Shown here in pieces: positions 26,191-35,072 of a stretch of 64,000 nt of DNA; the first letter of the stretch is position 1, and every line of letters begins with the position of its first letter. A program made the position numbers and the translations under genes. The notes under the pieces were generated by a model, which saw only the letters and a program-made list of their open reading frames with translations, was not told where the DNA came from and searched no databases. The stretch spans positions 806,001 to 870,000 of the forward strand of contig NZ_CP120677.1 in the NCBI RefSeq assembly GCF_029537395.1, in the 5' to 3' direction. This DNA is from Tissierella sp. Yu-01. GTDB lineage: Bacteria; Bacillota; Clostridia; Tissierellales; Tissierellaceae.

Positions 26191-27390
26191 ATGTACAATA
26201 AGAAAACAAACAAAATCAATCTATTAGTTACTATAGTGTTACTTATTATCATGTTTCAGGTAGTAAAAAACCCTTCTCAAAGTATAAAAAGCGCAAGGGA
26301 AGGCTTAAACTTATGGTTTAATTTATTGTTGCCTTCACTATTTCCATTTATTTTTATTACAGATTTGTTAGTATCCTTTGGGTTTGTTGATTTTATATCA
26401 AGGTATTTAGAATCATTTATGCGACCTATATTTAATGTACCTGGAATTGGAATATTCCCATTTTCAATGAGTATAATGTCAGGATATCCTGTGGGTGCAA
26501 GGTTAACAGCTAAGCTGAGGGAATTAAATTTGATTTCAAAAACTGTTGGGAATAGACTTATAAGTTTTTCTTCAACTTCTGGACCTTTATTTATACTGGG
26601 TACAGTATTAATCGGTATGGTTGGTGCTCCTAAATTATCAGGTTTAATGATTATTCCACATTATATGGGTGCTCTTTCATTAGGATTGATATTTAGATTC
26701 TATAAAAGAAAGAATTCAACTGAAAATGAAGCTGTTAAAGAAACAAAAGTGAGAAGTGATTTATTTATAGTAGAAATAAAAAATAAATCCATAGGCTCTT
26801 TAATTGCAAAATCAGTTAAAGATAGTATGGAATCCATTATAATCGTAGGGGGTTTTGTTATAATTTATTCAGTAATTATCGATATATTGCTGCTATCTCC
26901 TATTTTTATTTCATTTATTGATGTAATCGCTCATGTAACTTCTATTAACTCAGAAATAATTATGGGAACAATAGCAGGAATAATAGAAATTACAAAAGGT
27001 TGTGAAATTATTTCAAAGCTTGATATTGAAATAATTTCTAAAGTTATACTCCTAAACTTTATAATAGGATGGGGAGGTTTTTCCATACATAGTCAGGCAT
27101 TAAGCTTTATTAGCTCAACTGATATAAGCTCTAAAATATATTTATTATCAAAAGCCTCACATGGGTTGTTATCAGCAATATATACATATATTATCTATAA
27201 AATTGCATATAAGGATTTAATAATTCAAACATATTTAGAACCTATACCAGTTAATGAAATCAATAGCCTATCCTATTGGTTGGAATTGTTTAAAAGCTCT
27301 ACATTTGTTGTAATATCAATTATTGTATTCTTAATTCTTCTAAGTATTTTAACAAATGAAGTAAATTCAACTAAAAGAAAAAGTGCTTAG
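26191..27390 (+). CDS. spoVV: Sporulation integral membrane protein YlbJ (SpoVV)
   Basis: YlbJ/SpoVV belongs to the nucleoside-transporter-like membrane proteins; in B. subtilis it acts in the mother cell and is needed to import dipicolinic acid into the forespore compartment. The 399-aa protein is largely hydrophobic, with about eight predicted membrane segments, and keeps the family stretches GLNLWFNLLLPSLFPFI, SIMSGYPVGARL and FSSTSGPLFILGTV. An AGAAGG site precedes the ATG but lies in a hairpin. It ends in a bidirectional terminator shared with the convergent coiled-coil gene. Confidence 0.9.
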   Translation: MYNKKTNKINLLVTIVLLIIMFQVVKNPSQSIKSAREGLNLWFNLLLPSLFPFIFITDLLVSFGFVDFISRYLESFMRPIFNVPGIGIFPFSMSIMSGYPVGARLTAKLRELNLISKTVGNRLISFSSTSGPLFILGTVLIGMVGAPKLSGLMIIPHYMGALSLGLIFRFYKRKNSTENEAVKETKVRSDLFIVEIKNKSIGSLIAKSVKDSMESIIIVGGFVIIYSVIIDILLLSPIFISFIDVIAHVTSINSEIIMGTIAGIIEITKGCEIISKLDIEIISKVILLNFIIGWGGFSIHSQALSFISSTDISSKIYLLSKASHGLLSAIYTYIIYKIAYKDLIIQTYLEPIPVNEINSLSYWLELFKSSTFVVISIIVFLILLSILTNEVNSTKRKSA

Positions 27391-27411
27391 TCATTGCCTC
27401 TAAGCTCTTTT
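27378..27411. terminator. Bidirectional terminator between ylbJ and coiled-coil gene
   Basis: Arms 27379-27390 and 27400-27411 pair over 11 bp with one T-T mismatch, with an A-run and a T-run at the ends. Both stop codons fall in it, overlapping by three or four bases. Confidence 0.6.
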
Positions 27412-27836
27412 CTATTATTGTTTAATAATTGAATTAATTCCTTTAAATTTTCTTGGGTTTCTAACAACAAGTTATCAGCATATTCCAATGCACCTAATCG
27501 TATCTCTTTGGCATTGTTTTGTGCTCTTGTCAAGATTTCTTCAGCTCTAGAATTTGCAACCCTTATTATTTCTTCATCATCAACTAACTCATTTAACTTA
27601 TAATTAGCTTCATTTATAATCGTATCTGCATCTTTTTGTGCTTCAGCTAGTATTCTTTGTCTTTCATCTTTTATCCATGCTGCTTGTTTAATTTCATCGG
27701 GTAGCTTAATTCTGATTTCTTTGATAATTTCAAGAAGTTCTCCTCTATCTACCATTACCTTATTACTAAAAGGTACGCTTGTCCCAGCTTCCACTATATC
27801 CTCTACCTCATCAATAAGATTTAGAACGTCCATCAT
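27387..27836 (-). CDS. Coiled-coil protein, conserved near coaD
   Basis: A 149-aa, mostly helical protein with charged heptad-like repeats (about residues 60-145: AEAQKDADTIINEAN, NSRAEEILTRAQNNAKEI). Such proteins beside coaD in Clostridia are commonly labelled ATPase by weak similarity to the stalk subunits of V-type ATPases, but no Walker motif is present here. The heptads also resemble DivIVA-type scaffold proteins. It overlaps the coaD stop by one base (TAATG) with AGGGGGA upstream. Function not known. Confidence 0.75.
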   Translation of the reverse strand: MMDVLNLIDEVEDIVEAGTSVPFSNKVMVDRGELLEIIKEIRIKLPDEIKQAAWIKDERQRILAEAQKDADTIINEANYKLNELVDDEEIIRVANSRAEEILTRAQNNAKEIRLGALEYADNLLLETQENLKELIQLLNNNRKELRGND

Positions 27837-28318
27837 TAAAGTCCCCCTTTAACTTTATTTTTCAAAGCATCCTCAACAATTTTTGGTACTAAACATGAAA
27901 CATTGCCTCCTAAATAAGCTACCTCCTTAACTATGCTAGAGCTTAAAAATGAGTATTTAGTATTGGATACCATAAATAACGTTTCAAGTTCAGGATACAA
28001 TTTTTTATTTGCTAAAGCCATTTGCATCTCATACTCAAAATCAGAAACTGCTCTCAAACCCTTGACCACTATGTTAACATTTTTCATTTTAGAATAGTCA
28101 ATTAATAACCCACTGAATGAATCTACATTAACATTTGTCATATCCTTAGTCGTTTCTTTTAATAACTCTAATCTTTCTTCGATTGAAAAAGTTCCATTTT
28201 TAGAGTTGTTATTAAGAACTGCCACTATAACATTATCAAACTTTTCAGCACATCTCTTGATAATATCTATATGACCATTGGTAACAGGGTCAAAACTACC
28301 TGGGTATATTACATTCAT
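27836..28318 (-). CDS. coaD: Phosphopantetheine adenylyltransferase
   Basis: Fourth step of CoA synthesis: transfers AMP to 4'-phosphopantetheine. The start is ATG 28316-28318 ([16 protein letters not shown]), seven bases after GGAGAG, giving 160 aa. The nucleotidyltransferase TNGH motif, the [16 protein letters not shown] segment and the [14 protein letters not shown] motif are all present. It directly follows rsmD, a very common pairing, and precedes a coiled-coil gene. Confidence 0.97.
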   Translation of the reverse strand: MNVIYPGSFDPVTNGHIDIIKRCAEKFDNVIVAVLNNNSKNGTFSIEERLELLKETTKDMTNVNVDSFSGLLIDYSKMKNVNIVVKGLRAVSDFEYEMQMALANKKLYPELETLFMVSNTKYSFLSSSIVKEVAYLGGNVSCLVPKIVEDALKNKVKGGL

Positions 28319-28322
28319 ACAT

Positions 28323-28880
28323 TTACTCTCCAATTCTATAAAATGATAAAGATTTACTACCATAATTTCTAACATCAAATCTAATTAAACTTTGATACTC
28401 ATCCATTAATATAAATTCCTTTTCATGCTCAATTATAATTATTCCATCTTTAGATAAAAGCATATAATCTATTATCTCGTTTATGGTTTTTAAAGTCAAC
28501 TCATGTTCTTTAAAAGGTGGATCGAGATATATGTAATCAAATTTAACATTAATTTCTCTTAAGTATCTTAAGGATCTTAAAGCATCCTTATTTATAATTA
28601 TACTTCTATCTAATAATTTTGTATGAGTTAAATTTTCTTTAATAATCGAAATACTAGTACTGGCAATATCAACAAAATAAGCTTTACTAGCACCTCTACT
28701 TAAAAACTCAATTCCTATTTGTCCAGTACCACCAAATAAATCTAGAACTATAGATTCTTCTTTTATTGGACCAAGAATATTGAACAAAGATTCTTTTATT
28801 TTATCTTCTGTTGGTCTGACATCTTTTCCCTTTGGTGATTTAAGTCTGTGACCCTTTTTAAAACCAGAAATAACTCTCAC
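28323..28880 (-). CDS. rsmD: 16S rRNA (guanine-966-N2) methyltransferase
   Basis: Methylates G966 of 16S rRNA. The 185-aa protein starts [16 protein letters not shown], with [15 protein letters not shown], the SAM-binding [13 protein letters not shown] motif and the catalytic YLDPPF motif. A possible extended -10 (TGATAAAAT, 28909-28916) stands upstream. The pair rsmD-coaD is conserved across bacteria. Confidence 0.95.
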   Translation of the reverse strand: MRVISGFKKGHRLKSPKGKDVRPTEDKIKESLFNILGPIKEESIVLDLFGGTGQIGIEFLSRGASKAYFVDIASTSISIIKENLTHTKLLDRSIIINKDALRSLRYLREINVKFDYIYLDPPFKEHELTLKTINEIIDYMLLSKDGIIIIEHEKEFILMDEYQSLIRFDVRNYGSKSLSFYRIGE

Positions 28881-28938
28881 AATTATCTTCCTTTCCTAGA
28901 TGAAAATTATTTTATCATATTTTTTATGAATATTAAAC

Positions 28939-30996
28939 TTAATAATCCAATTCTTGTGGATTTTTATTAAACATAGATTCTATTTTTATTCCTAACATTT
29001 TATTTTCATCACTCGAAAGACTTGGATCGTTTTTCAAAATCTCTTGCGCATCATATTGAGCTATTTTTAATATATTCATATCAGTAAATAAGTTAGCAAC
29101 TTTTAATTCTGGCAAACCATGTTGCCTAGTACCAAAAAATTCCCCAGGTCCTCTTAATTCAAGATCTTTCTCAGATATAACAAATCCATCAGATGATGAT
29201 TGTAATATTCTCATTCTTTCTCTAGATATAGGATTCATACTTTCATTAATTAATATACAGTAAGATTGATATTCCCCTCTTCCTACTCTTCCCCTTAACT
29301 GGTGTAATTGAGCCAATCCAAATCTTTCTGCATTAAATATAACCATTATATTAGCATTAGGTACATTAACACCAACTTCAATTACAGTAGTAGAAACAAG
29401 TATATTAATAGTATTGTTTTTAAAAAGTTCCATAATCTCATCTTTTTCTTTTTGTGGCATCTTACCATGAAGCAATCCAACGCTAAAGTTATTAAATCTT
29501 TCATCTCTTAGATATGAATATAACTCCTCAGCTGAATTAATATCCATAGTTTCAGATTCTTCTATTAATGGACATACAATATATGCTTGTCTACCTTCAT
29601 TAATCTGTTTCTCAATGAATTTGTATATTCTTTCTTTAAAGTTATTATCAACAGCAAAGGTTTCAATTTCCTTTCTACCTGGTGGTAGTTCATCTATTAT
29701 TGAAATATCCAGGTCCCCATATAAAATTAGTGCTAATGTTCTAGGTATTGGAGTAGCTGTCATGACAATAATATCGGGGTTCAATCCCTTTTGACTTAAT
29801 GTAGCCCTTTGCTTTACACCAAATCTATGTTGTTCATCGGTAATAGCTAGCCCTAATCTATGAAACTCAACATTATCTTGAATTATTGCGTGTGTTCCAA
29901 TTAGTACATCAATTCTTCCTTCTCTTAAATCCTTAAGTATCTCCTCTTTCCTTTTCTTTGATAGACTACCTACTAATAATTCACATCTTATATCATATTC
30001 ATTTAGTAGCTTCGAGATAGATTCGTAGTGCTGAGTAGCTAAAATCTCAGTTGGAGCCATCATTGCAGCTTGAAACCCACTGATTACAGCCTTATAGATA
30101 GATATAATTCCAACTATAGTTTTACCAGAACCAACATCACCTTGAACCAATCTACTCATTTGTTTTTTGCTTTCCATATCTTCGAATATCTCCTGAAGTA
30201 CCTTGACTTGTGCATTTGTCAATTTAAATGGCAAATTATCAATAAAATCATAAACATCTTTTTTAAAAGGAAACTGTATACCATTCTTATTAATATAAGT
30301 CTTATTTTTCATCGTTGACAATCCTAATTGTAGTGTTAAAAGTTCTTCATAGGCTAATCTATTTTTAGCCTTTTTCATAATGTCTATAGACCTAGGAAAG
30401 TGTATGTTTAATATTGCTTCATGTACATTCATAAGATTATGCTTTCTAATAATCGAGTTAGGTAGAGTCTCTGGTATATATTTTAAGTATTCATTCAAAA
30501 CATTATTAATTAATTTTAATATGTCATTATTATTTAGGCCTTCAGTTAAAGGATATATAGGAATTATTCTTCCAACTTTTTTTGAATCTCCTGGTTTTTC
30601 ATATACTGGATTCATTATTTGATATTCAATTCCAATTTTATTAAATTTTCCATTAACTATATAGCGCTCTCCAACATAGAATTTATCCTTTAAATAATCT
30701 TGATTAAACCAAACTAAGTTTCCAAAACCACTAGAATCTTTAAAAGGTATTTTTAGAATAGACATATTTCTACGTGGCTTATTTATAGTTCCAGGCCCAA
30801 CTATTTCAATATCTAAAGTTATCTTCTCGTTTTTTACACCTTCTCTTAAAGTCTTAAAGCTTGATCTATCTTCATAGTCGCGAGGTATAAAATATATGAG
30901 ATCTTTTATAGTTTCAATATTTAATCTTCTAAGTCTATAAGCTTTTTTTGGTCCAACCCCTTTTAAGTATTGTATATTTTTATTTAAACTATCCAT
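28939..30996 (-). CDS. recG: ATP-dependent DNA helicase RecG
   Basis: Branch-migrating helicase that remodels stalled forks. The start is ATG 30994-30996 (MDSLNKNIQYLKGVG), preceded by AGGGGG. The 685-aa protein has the N-terminal wedge/OB domain (about 60-160), helicase motif I GDVGSGKTIVG, motif II DEQHRFG, MTATPIPRTLAL, and motif VI QLRGRVGRG with the C-terminal TRP-like region. The fakA-recG order is standard in Firmicutes. Confidence 0.97.
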   Translation of the reverse strand: MDSLNKNIQYLKGVGPKKAYRLRRLNIETIKDLIYFIPRDYEDRSSFKTLREGVKNEKITLDIEIVGPGTINKPRRNMSILKIPFKDSSGFGNLVWFNQDYLKDKFYVGERYIVNGKFNKIGIEYQIMNPVYEKPGDSKKVGRIIPIYPLTEGLNNNDILKLINNVLNEYLKYIPETLPNSIIRKHNLMNVHEAILNIHFPRSIDIMKKAKNRLAYEELLTLQLGLSTMKNKTYINKNGIQFPFKKDVYDFIDNLPFKLTNAQVKVLQEIFEDMESKKQMSRLVQGDVGSGKTIVGIISIYKAVISGFQAAMMAPTEILATQHYESISKLLNEYDIRCELLVGSLSKKRKEEILKDLREGRIDVLIGTHAIIQDNVEFHRLGLAITDEQHRFGVKQRATLSQKGLNPDIIVMTATPIPRTLALILYGDLDISIIDELPPGRKEIETFAVDNNFKERIYKFIEKQINEGRQAYIVCPLIEESETMDINSAEELYSYLRDERFNNFSVGLLHGKMPQKEKDEIMELFKNNTINILVSTTVIEVGVNVPNANIMVIFNAERFGLAQLHQLRGRVGRGEYQSYCILINESMNPISRERMRILQSSSDGFVISEKDLELRGPGEFFGTRQHGLPELKVANLFTDMNILKIAQYDAQEILKNDPSLSSDENKMLGIKIESMFNKNPQELDY

Positions 30997-31052
30997 ATTT
31001 CCCCCTATAAAGGTACTAATCAAAAGACCAATACATTTTCATATCATAATAA

Positions 31053-31074
31053 AACCCTACAGTTATGTAGGGTT
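31053..31074 (-). terminator. Intrinsic terminator of fakA
   Basis: A 9-bp stem (31053-31061 with 31066-31074) with GTTA loop and a TTTTATT tail on the minus strand overlaps the fakA stop. Confidence 0.8.
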
Positions 31075-32725
31075 ATTCTATTGAAAATATATAATAATAT
31101 AATGGCTGACCGCCAAATATAACCTCTATATCTATATCTTCATACTTATTATTTAGTCTTTCTGCAAGAGCATTAGCAGTTTCTTCATCTACATTATTTC
31201 CATAGAAAATTGTTATTATTGAAATGTCATCATTTATAATTTTTTCAATTAATTCTAATGAGACCTCGTTAATATCCTCACCAGCGGATAATATATCCTT
31301 ATCAGATAACCCTATAATATCATCTTTTTTAATCTTAGTATTATTATATTCTGTATCCCTAACAGCATATGTTACTTGACCAGTTATTACATTGTTAATA
31401 TTATCATTCATCGCTTCTATATTATCTTCTAATGATACATCTTCACTAAAAGCAAGTAATGCTGCTATACCTTGTGGTATATTTTTAGTAGGAATTACGG
31501 TTATATTTCTATTGCTAATTTTCTTCGTTTGTTCTGCTGCTAAAATTATATTACTGTTATTAGGCAATATTATTATATTTTTTCCATGTGTTTTATTTAT
31601 TGCATTCACTAAGTCTTCCGTACTTGGGTTCATTGTTTGACCACCAGGAACAATAGCATCTACATTCAGGTCTTTAAACACCTCATCAATACCTTCACCT
31701 ATTGAAACGGATACAAAAGAGAATTCCTTATTGATTTCTACTTCTTTATTATCATCCCTTGAATGTTTTAATTCCTCTTTTAGAAGTACTTCTTCATGTT
31801 GGAATCTCATATTATCTATTTTAATATCTTTAAGACTACCTAGTTCTAATGCCTTTTCTAATGCAACACCAGGGTTATTAGTGTGAACATGAACTTTTAT
31901 AATTCCTTCTCCACCTACTACTAATAAAGAATCGCCTAAGTTTGCCAGCTCATTTCTAAAAGCGTCAATGTCATTATAATCTGTATTAATCATAAATTCT
32001 GTACAATATCCAAACTTTATATCATCAGTTTCGATATGTTCTCTATGTTTAGCAATTTCTTGTGGCTTAACTTCAGCATCTTCCAGTGACTCGCTAATAT
32101 AATTATCATTACCTATAATTGCATTATAAAATCCAGTATATAAATACAACAAGCCTTTACCACCAGCATCTACTACACCAGCTTGTTTTAATACTGGTAA
32201 CATCTCAGGTGTACGACTTAATGTATCATTACCTTGTTCTATTACTCTTTCTAAAAATTTAGTAATGTCTTTTTCCTCTTTACTAATAGTAATTGCAAAT
32301 TCGCCACATTCCCTTGCTACTGTTAGAATAGTTCCTTCAGTTGGCTTCATAACAGCCTTGTATGCAGTATCTGCAGCCTTTTTTATAGCTAATGCAAGTG
32401 TTTTTACATCGATAACTTCTTTACCCTTTATACCATTGGCAAAACCTCTGAATAACTGTGATAGAATAACACCCGAATTACCTCTGGCTCCCATTAAGGA
32501 CCCCTGACTTGCAGCCAAGGCAATTTTATAGGCATCATTATCTTCTACACTGAGTCCTTGCTTCATTGCAGATTTTACAGTTAATAACATATTTGTACCT
32601 GTGTCCCCATCAGGTACAGGGAAAACATTCAAGGAGTTTACCTCCTCCTTATTAATTTCTAGGAGCTTAGCTGCACTAGCAAGTGCTTTTTTAAGCAACA
32701 CTCCATCTATAACGTCTAGATTCAA
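31073..32725 (-). CDS. fakA: Fatty acid kinase ATP-binding subunit FakA
   Basis: FakA phosphorylates fatty acids presented by FakB (DegV-type) proteins, feeding exogenous or recycled acyl chains to PlsX/PlsY. The start is a TTG (32723-32725), six bases after GGGAGGT. The 550-aa protein has the DAK2 kinase domain with NVFPVPDGDTGTNM (near residue 33) and SQGSLMGARGNSGVILSQ, a middle domain with AGVVDAGGKGLLYL, and a C-terminal DegV-like region with PGGQTMNPSTEDL. No FakB gene lies in the window. It follows asp23 as usual. Confidence 0.94.
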   Translation of the reverse strand: MNLDVIDGVLLKKALASAAKLLEINKEEVNSLNVFPVPDGDTGTNMLLTVKSAMKQGLSVEDNDAYKIALAASQGSLMGARGNSGVILSQLFRGFANGIKGKEVIDVKTLALAIKKAADTAYKAVMKPTEGTILTVARECGEFAITISKEEKDITKFLERVIEQGNDTLSRTPEMLPVLKQAGVVDAGGKGLLYLYTGFYNAIIGNDNYISESLEDAEVKPQEIAKHREHIETDDIKFGYCTEFMINTDYNDIDAFRNELANLGDSLLVVGGEGIIKVHVHTNNPGVALEKALELGSLKDIKIDNMRFQHEEVLLKEELKHSRDDNKEVEINKEFSFVSVSIGEGIDEVFKDLNVDAIVPGGQTMNPSTEDLVNAINKTHGKNIIILPNNSNIILAAEQTKKISNRNITVIPTKNIPQGIAALLAFSEDVSLEDNIEAMNDNINNVITGQVTYAVRDTEYNNTKIKKDDIIGLSDKDILSAGEDINEVSLELIEKIINDDISIITIFYGNNVDEETANALAERLNNKYEDIDIEVIFGGQPLYYYIFSIE

Positions 32726-32742
32726 GTTAGTACCTCCCTAAA

Positions 32743-33099
32743 TTACTTTTCAACTCTAATTCCCTGAACATTTACATTAATATGTCCAACTTTGATTCCG
32801 GTAAACTTTTCAACACTAAATTTAACTTTATCTATGATATTTTCAGCAACGACTGATATTTTTACACCATATTCTAATATAACATGTAAATCTATAGTTA
32901 ACATATCATCCTTTGTATAAACCTTGATACCTTTGGATAAATAATCCATCTTTAATAGCTCAAACAAGCCATCAGTTGCATTTTTAGAAGCCATCCCTAC
33001 TATCCCATAGCTTTCCATAGCAGAAATGCCTGCAATTGTTGCTATTACATTTTCGTCTATACTGATAACTCCTAATTCAGTATTGATCTTGGCTGCCAT
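32743..33099 (-). CDS. yloU: Asp23/Gls24 family envelope stress protein YloU
   Basis: DUF322 (Asp23) protein of the kind that precedes fakA in nearly all Firmicutes; the YloU-type members may modulate lipid or envelope processes, but the function is not settled. The ATG at 33097-33099 (MAAKINTELG) is nine bases from AGGAGG; an ATG two codons earlier is only three bases away. The 118-aa product has the repeated alternating strands and ends NVNVQGIRVEK, typical of the family. Confidence 0.92.
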   Translation of the reverse strand: MAAKINTELGVISIDENVIATIAGISAMESYGIVGMASKNATDGLFELLKMDYLSKGIKVYTKDDMLTIDLHVILEYGVKISVVAENIIDKVKFSVEKFTGIKVGHINVNVQGIRVEK

Positions 33100-33205
33100 A
33101 TACATTCGCCTCCTTGCATTTTATACCATTATCAATATTTTACAATATAAGTATTAATAGTTCAACTAATTCCTATACAAAACTTAATTATATCATACAT
33201 TATAG

Positions 33206-33235
33206 TTGCTTTTTTGTATATAATTATGTTAGAAT
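33206..33235 (+). promoter_or_regulatory. Likely promoter of rpmB
   Basis: Plus-strand TTGCTT (33206-33211), 18-base spacer, extended -10 TGTTAGAAT ending at 33235, giving a leader of about 60 nt. The opposite strand has an extended -10 TGGTATAAA (TATAAA at 33120-33125) that might serve yloU but lies very close to its start. Confidence 0.5.
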
Positions 33236-33302
33236 ATACTGTGTTGTTATAAATGGAATTATACTTATTGTATATTCAGCAATAGCCTAAGGAGGTGTAT
33301 TT

Positions 33303-33494
33303 ATGTCAAAAGTATGTGAAGTATGTGGAAAAGGAAAAGTTTTTGGTAACAAGGTTACTTTCTCAAATAAGAAAAGCTCAAGAAGTTGGGCACCAAATAT
33401 CAGAAAAGTAAGAGCGGTTGTTAAAGGATCTGTAAAAAGAGTTAATGTATGTACTAGATGTTTAAGATCAGGTTATGTTGAAAGAGCATTATAG
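33303..33494 (+). CDS. rpmB: 50S ribosomal protein L28
   Basis: A 63-aa L28 with an AAGGAGGTG site nine bases upstream. It keeps the zinc-binding pairs CEVCGKG and CTRCLRSG, so this is the zinc-containing form. The middle SSRSWAPNIRKVRAV segment is typical. It is transcribed opposite to yloU-fakA, as in B. subtilis, and ends in a strong terminator shared with the convergent 56-aa gene. Confidence 0.97.
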   Translation: MSKVCEVCGKGKVFGNKVTFSNKKSSRSWAPNIRKVRAVVKGSVKRVNVCTRCLRSGYVERAL

Positions 33495-33509
33495 TCTACG
33501 AAATTAAAA

Positions 33510-33540
33510 AAGGCTTCCATTATTTAAAATGGTAAGCCTT
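33510..33540. terminator. Bidirectional terminator between rpmB and small gene
   Basis: A 12-bp stem with one bulged T (33510-33521 with 33528-33540) has T-runs on both sides (ATTTTATTTTT on plus, TTTTTTAA on minus). It serves rpmB and the convergent 56-aa gene. Confidence 0.85.
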
Positions 33541-33709
33541 ATTTTATTTTTAATAGTAGAAAACCCATAATCAATAACACAATCCCTATTAAGGATAAGA
33601 GAAATTCTATAGGCATTACGCTTATAAGTATAATAAACCCAACTATACCCAGAGCTATACCTACAATATTCTTATATTTTGTTCGATATTTATGAATATA
33701 CCTTTTCAT
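33539..33709 (-). CDS. Small two-helix membrane protein in the spoVM slot
   Basis: A 56-aa product read from ATG 33707-33709 to TAA 33539-33541, with GGGAGTG six bases upstream. The basic N terminus (MKRYIHKYRTKYKN) is followed by two hydrophobic segments, about residues 15-31 and 36-53, joined by a short turn with MPIEF. It is not similar to B. subtilis SpoVM (26 aa, one amphipathic helix), but it occupies the same chromosomal place, between the thiamine pyrophosphokinase gene and rpmB. Its stop is in the shared terminator, and an inverted repeat covers its ribosome binding site. Function unknown. Confidence 0.75.
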   Translation of the reverse strand: MKRYIHKYRTKYKNIVGIALGIVGFIILISVMPIEFLLSLIGIVLLIMGFLLLKIK

Positions 33710-33715
33710 AATTAT

Positions 33716-33754
33716 CACTCCCTATCCCTTTGTAATATTCTATTCAAAGGAGTG
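33716..33754 (-). promoter_or_regulatory. Inverted repeat over the small gene's ribosome binding site
   Basis: CACTCC (33716-33721) pairs with GGAGTG (33749-33754), and CCTTTG (33727-33732) with CAAAGG (33745-33750); the two pairings share two bases and partly compete. The first pairing would hide the GGGAGTG ribosome binding site in messages that read through from thiN. Confidence 0.4.
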
Positions 33755-33771
33755 AAATAAGTTACAATAAT

Positions 33772-34407
33772 TTAATCCCTTGCTTCAATTATTAATGCTT
33801 CACCTTTTTCAATTATTACCTTTCCATATTCTTCTATAATTTTATTGCTAACTCCAAGTGTACTGCCATAACTAATAATTGAATCCTTTAATGGATAATA
33901 AAATCCTTTCAATGTTACTATAACTCCCTCAATTGAAATAGGAATTACAGAAATATAATACCCATCTCTTTTATTAAATGATATCTCATTATCTACATAA
34001 TATATTGTATTATTACTATTTATAATTCTTGCTGTAATACCCTTTTTATGTAAATTTCTTAAAACAAAGATATTTGCAAGTGTATGATCTAATCTAGTAC
34101 CAGTGACTCCTACTAAAGTTATGTCATTACATCCAATTTCGAGAAGATGTCTAATAGCTAATTCTGTATCAGTATCATCTTTTTCTATAGGAAATTTATA
34201 TACAGGAATATTCTTATTAAACAAATATTCCTGTATTTTTTCATCTATAGAATCAAAATCTCCTATGGCACCATCAGGTATAATATCTATATTTATAGCA
34301 TGTCTTAAACCACCATCTGCACATAGAATATAATCCCTATCTTTAACTATATCTAGCAATTGTTTATAATCTTCTATATTTCCACTTGAAATTATTAAAC
34401 CCTTCAT
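33772..34407 (-). CDS. thiN: Thiamine pyrophosphokinase
   Basis: Converts thiamine to thiamine pyrophosphate with ATP. The start is ATG 34405-34407 (MKGLIISSGN), giving 211 aa; the ribosome binding site is weak, so coupling to thiT 29 bases upstream is likely. Family motifs are CADGGLRHAI, DGAIGDFDSID, FPIEKDDTDTELAI and GVTGTRLDHTLANI. Being downstream of thiT and a TPP riboswitch places uptake and activation of thiamine under one control. In B. subtilis the same gene precedes spoVM-rpmB. Confidence 0.95.
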   Translation of the reverse strand: MKGLIISSGNIEDYKQLLDIVKDRDYILCADGGLRHAINIDIIPDGAIGDFDSIDEKIQEYLFNKNIPVYKFPIEKDDTDTELAIRHLLEIGCNDITLVGVTGTRLDHTLANIFVLRNLHKKGITARIINSNNTIYYVDNEISFNKRDGYYISVIPISIEGVIVTLKGFYYPLKDSIISYGSTLGVSNKIIEEYGKVIIEKGEALIIEARD

Positions 34408-34436
34408 ATTAAATAAACATCTACTTTCTACTATTT

Positions 34437-34976
34437 CTATTTTCTTATGACTCTTTTTAAAGGATTCCAAATTAATAATATAACTACTACTGAAATTATT
34501 AGTTCTGGTATTAAATATGTTGAATTATATATTATTGAGTATATCCATGGATTCTGATCTCCTGCATATTCAGCAAAGAAAATAACTCCTGATAAGACAT
34601 GAGATAGCATTCTACCTCCAATTCCTATTATAATACCTATAACAATCTTTGTCATGCTATTTTCTTTATTCTCGTTAGTATAAGATATACCCGCAATTCC
34701 TAATATACCATATGCAAAAATATAGTCTAATAGGAATTGAAGAGGATGATAAAAATAAGGATTAAATATAAAATCAAGTAATCCATAAACCGAACCAACA
34801 ACTAAACCAGGTCCAATGCCCCATCTTATCGCATACAAAAGAATTGGAATCATACTACCGGCTGAAACACTACCTCCATTTGGTGCTTGATAAATTTTTA
34901 TTGTATTTAACAATACCGCTAAAGCAAGCATCATTCCACCTTCAGCTAACATTCTAACATTGAATTTTTTACCCAT
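34437..34976 (-). CDS. thiT: ECF transporter thiamine-binding subunit ThiT
   Basis: The substrate-binding S component of an energy-coupling-factor transporter for thiamine. The 179-aa protein is hydrophobic with about six membrane helices and keeps ThiT features such as GGSVSAGSMIPILLYAIRWG and YGLLDFIFNPYFYHPLQFLLDY. The shared ATPase and EcfT genes are not in this window. The ATG follows AGGGGGT. A TPP riboswitch with terminator stands directly upstream, so expression should fall when thiamine pyrophosphate is abundant. Confidence 0.94.
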   Translation of the reverse strand: MGKKFNVRMLAEGGMMLALAVLLNTIKIYQAPNGGSVSAGSMIPILLYAIRWGIGPGLVVGSVYGLLDFIFNPYFYHPLQFLLDYIFAYGILGIAGISYTNENKENSMTKIVIGIIIGIGGRMLSHVLSGVIFFAEYAGDQNPWIYSIIYNSTYLIPELIISVVVILLIWNPLKRVIRK

Positions 34977-35011
34977 TATATTACCCCCTATTGTCTTATG
35001 AATAAATAAAA

Positions 35012-35035
35012 ACCCACTCCGCTTTGGGAGTGGGT
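35012..35035 (-). terminator. Riboswitch-controlled terminator before thiT
   Basis: A 9-bp GC-rich stem (35012-35020 with 35027-35035, six-base loop) with TTTTTATTT on the minus strand lies 38 bases downstream of the TPP aptamer, the expected expression platform. Confidence 0.85.
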
Positions 35036-35072
35036 ATTAATGATTATAACTAATAATTAAAAATCAATACTC

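Noticed and set aside
33539-33709. Calling the 56-aa gene spoVM
   Set aside because: The position matches, but the protein is twice as long with two membrane helices and lacks SpoVM sequence features, so the name is not justified.
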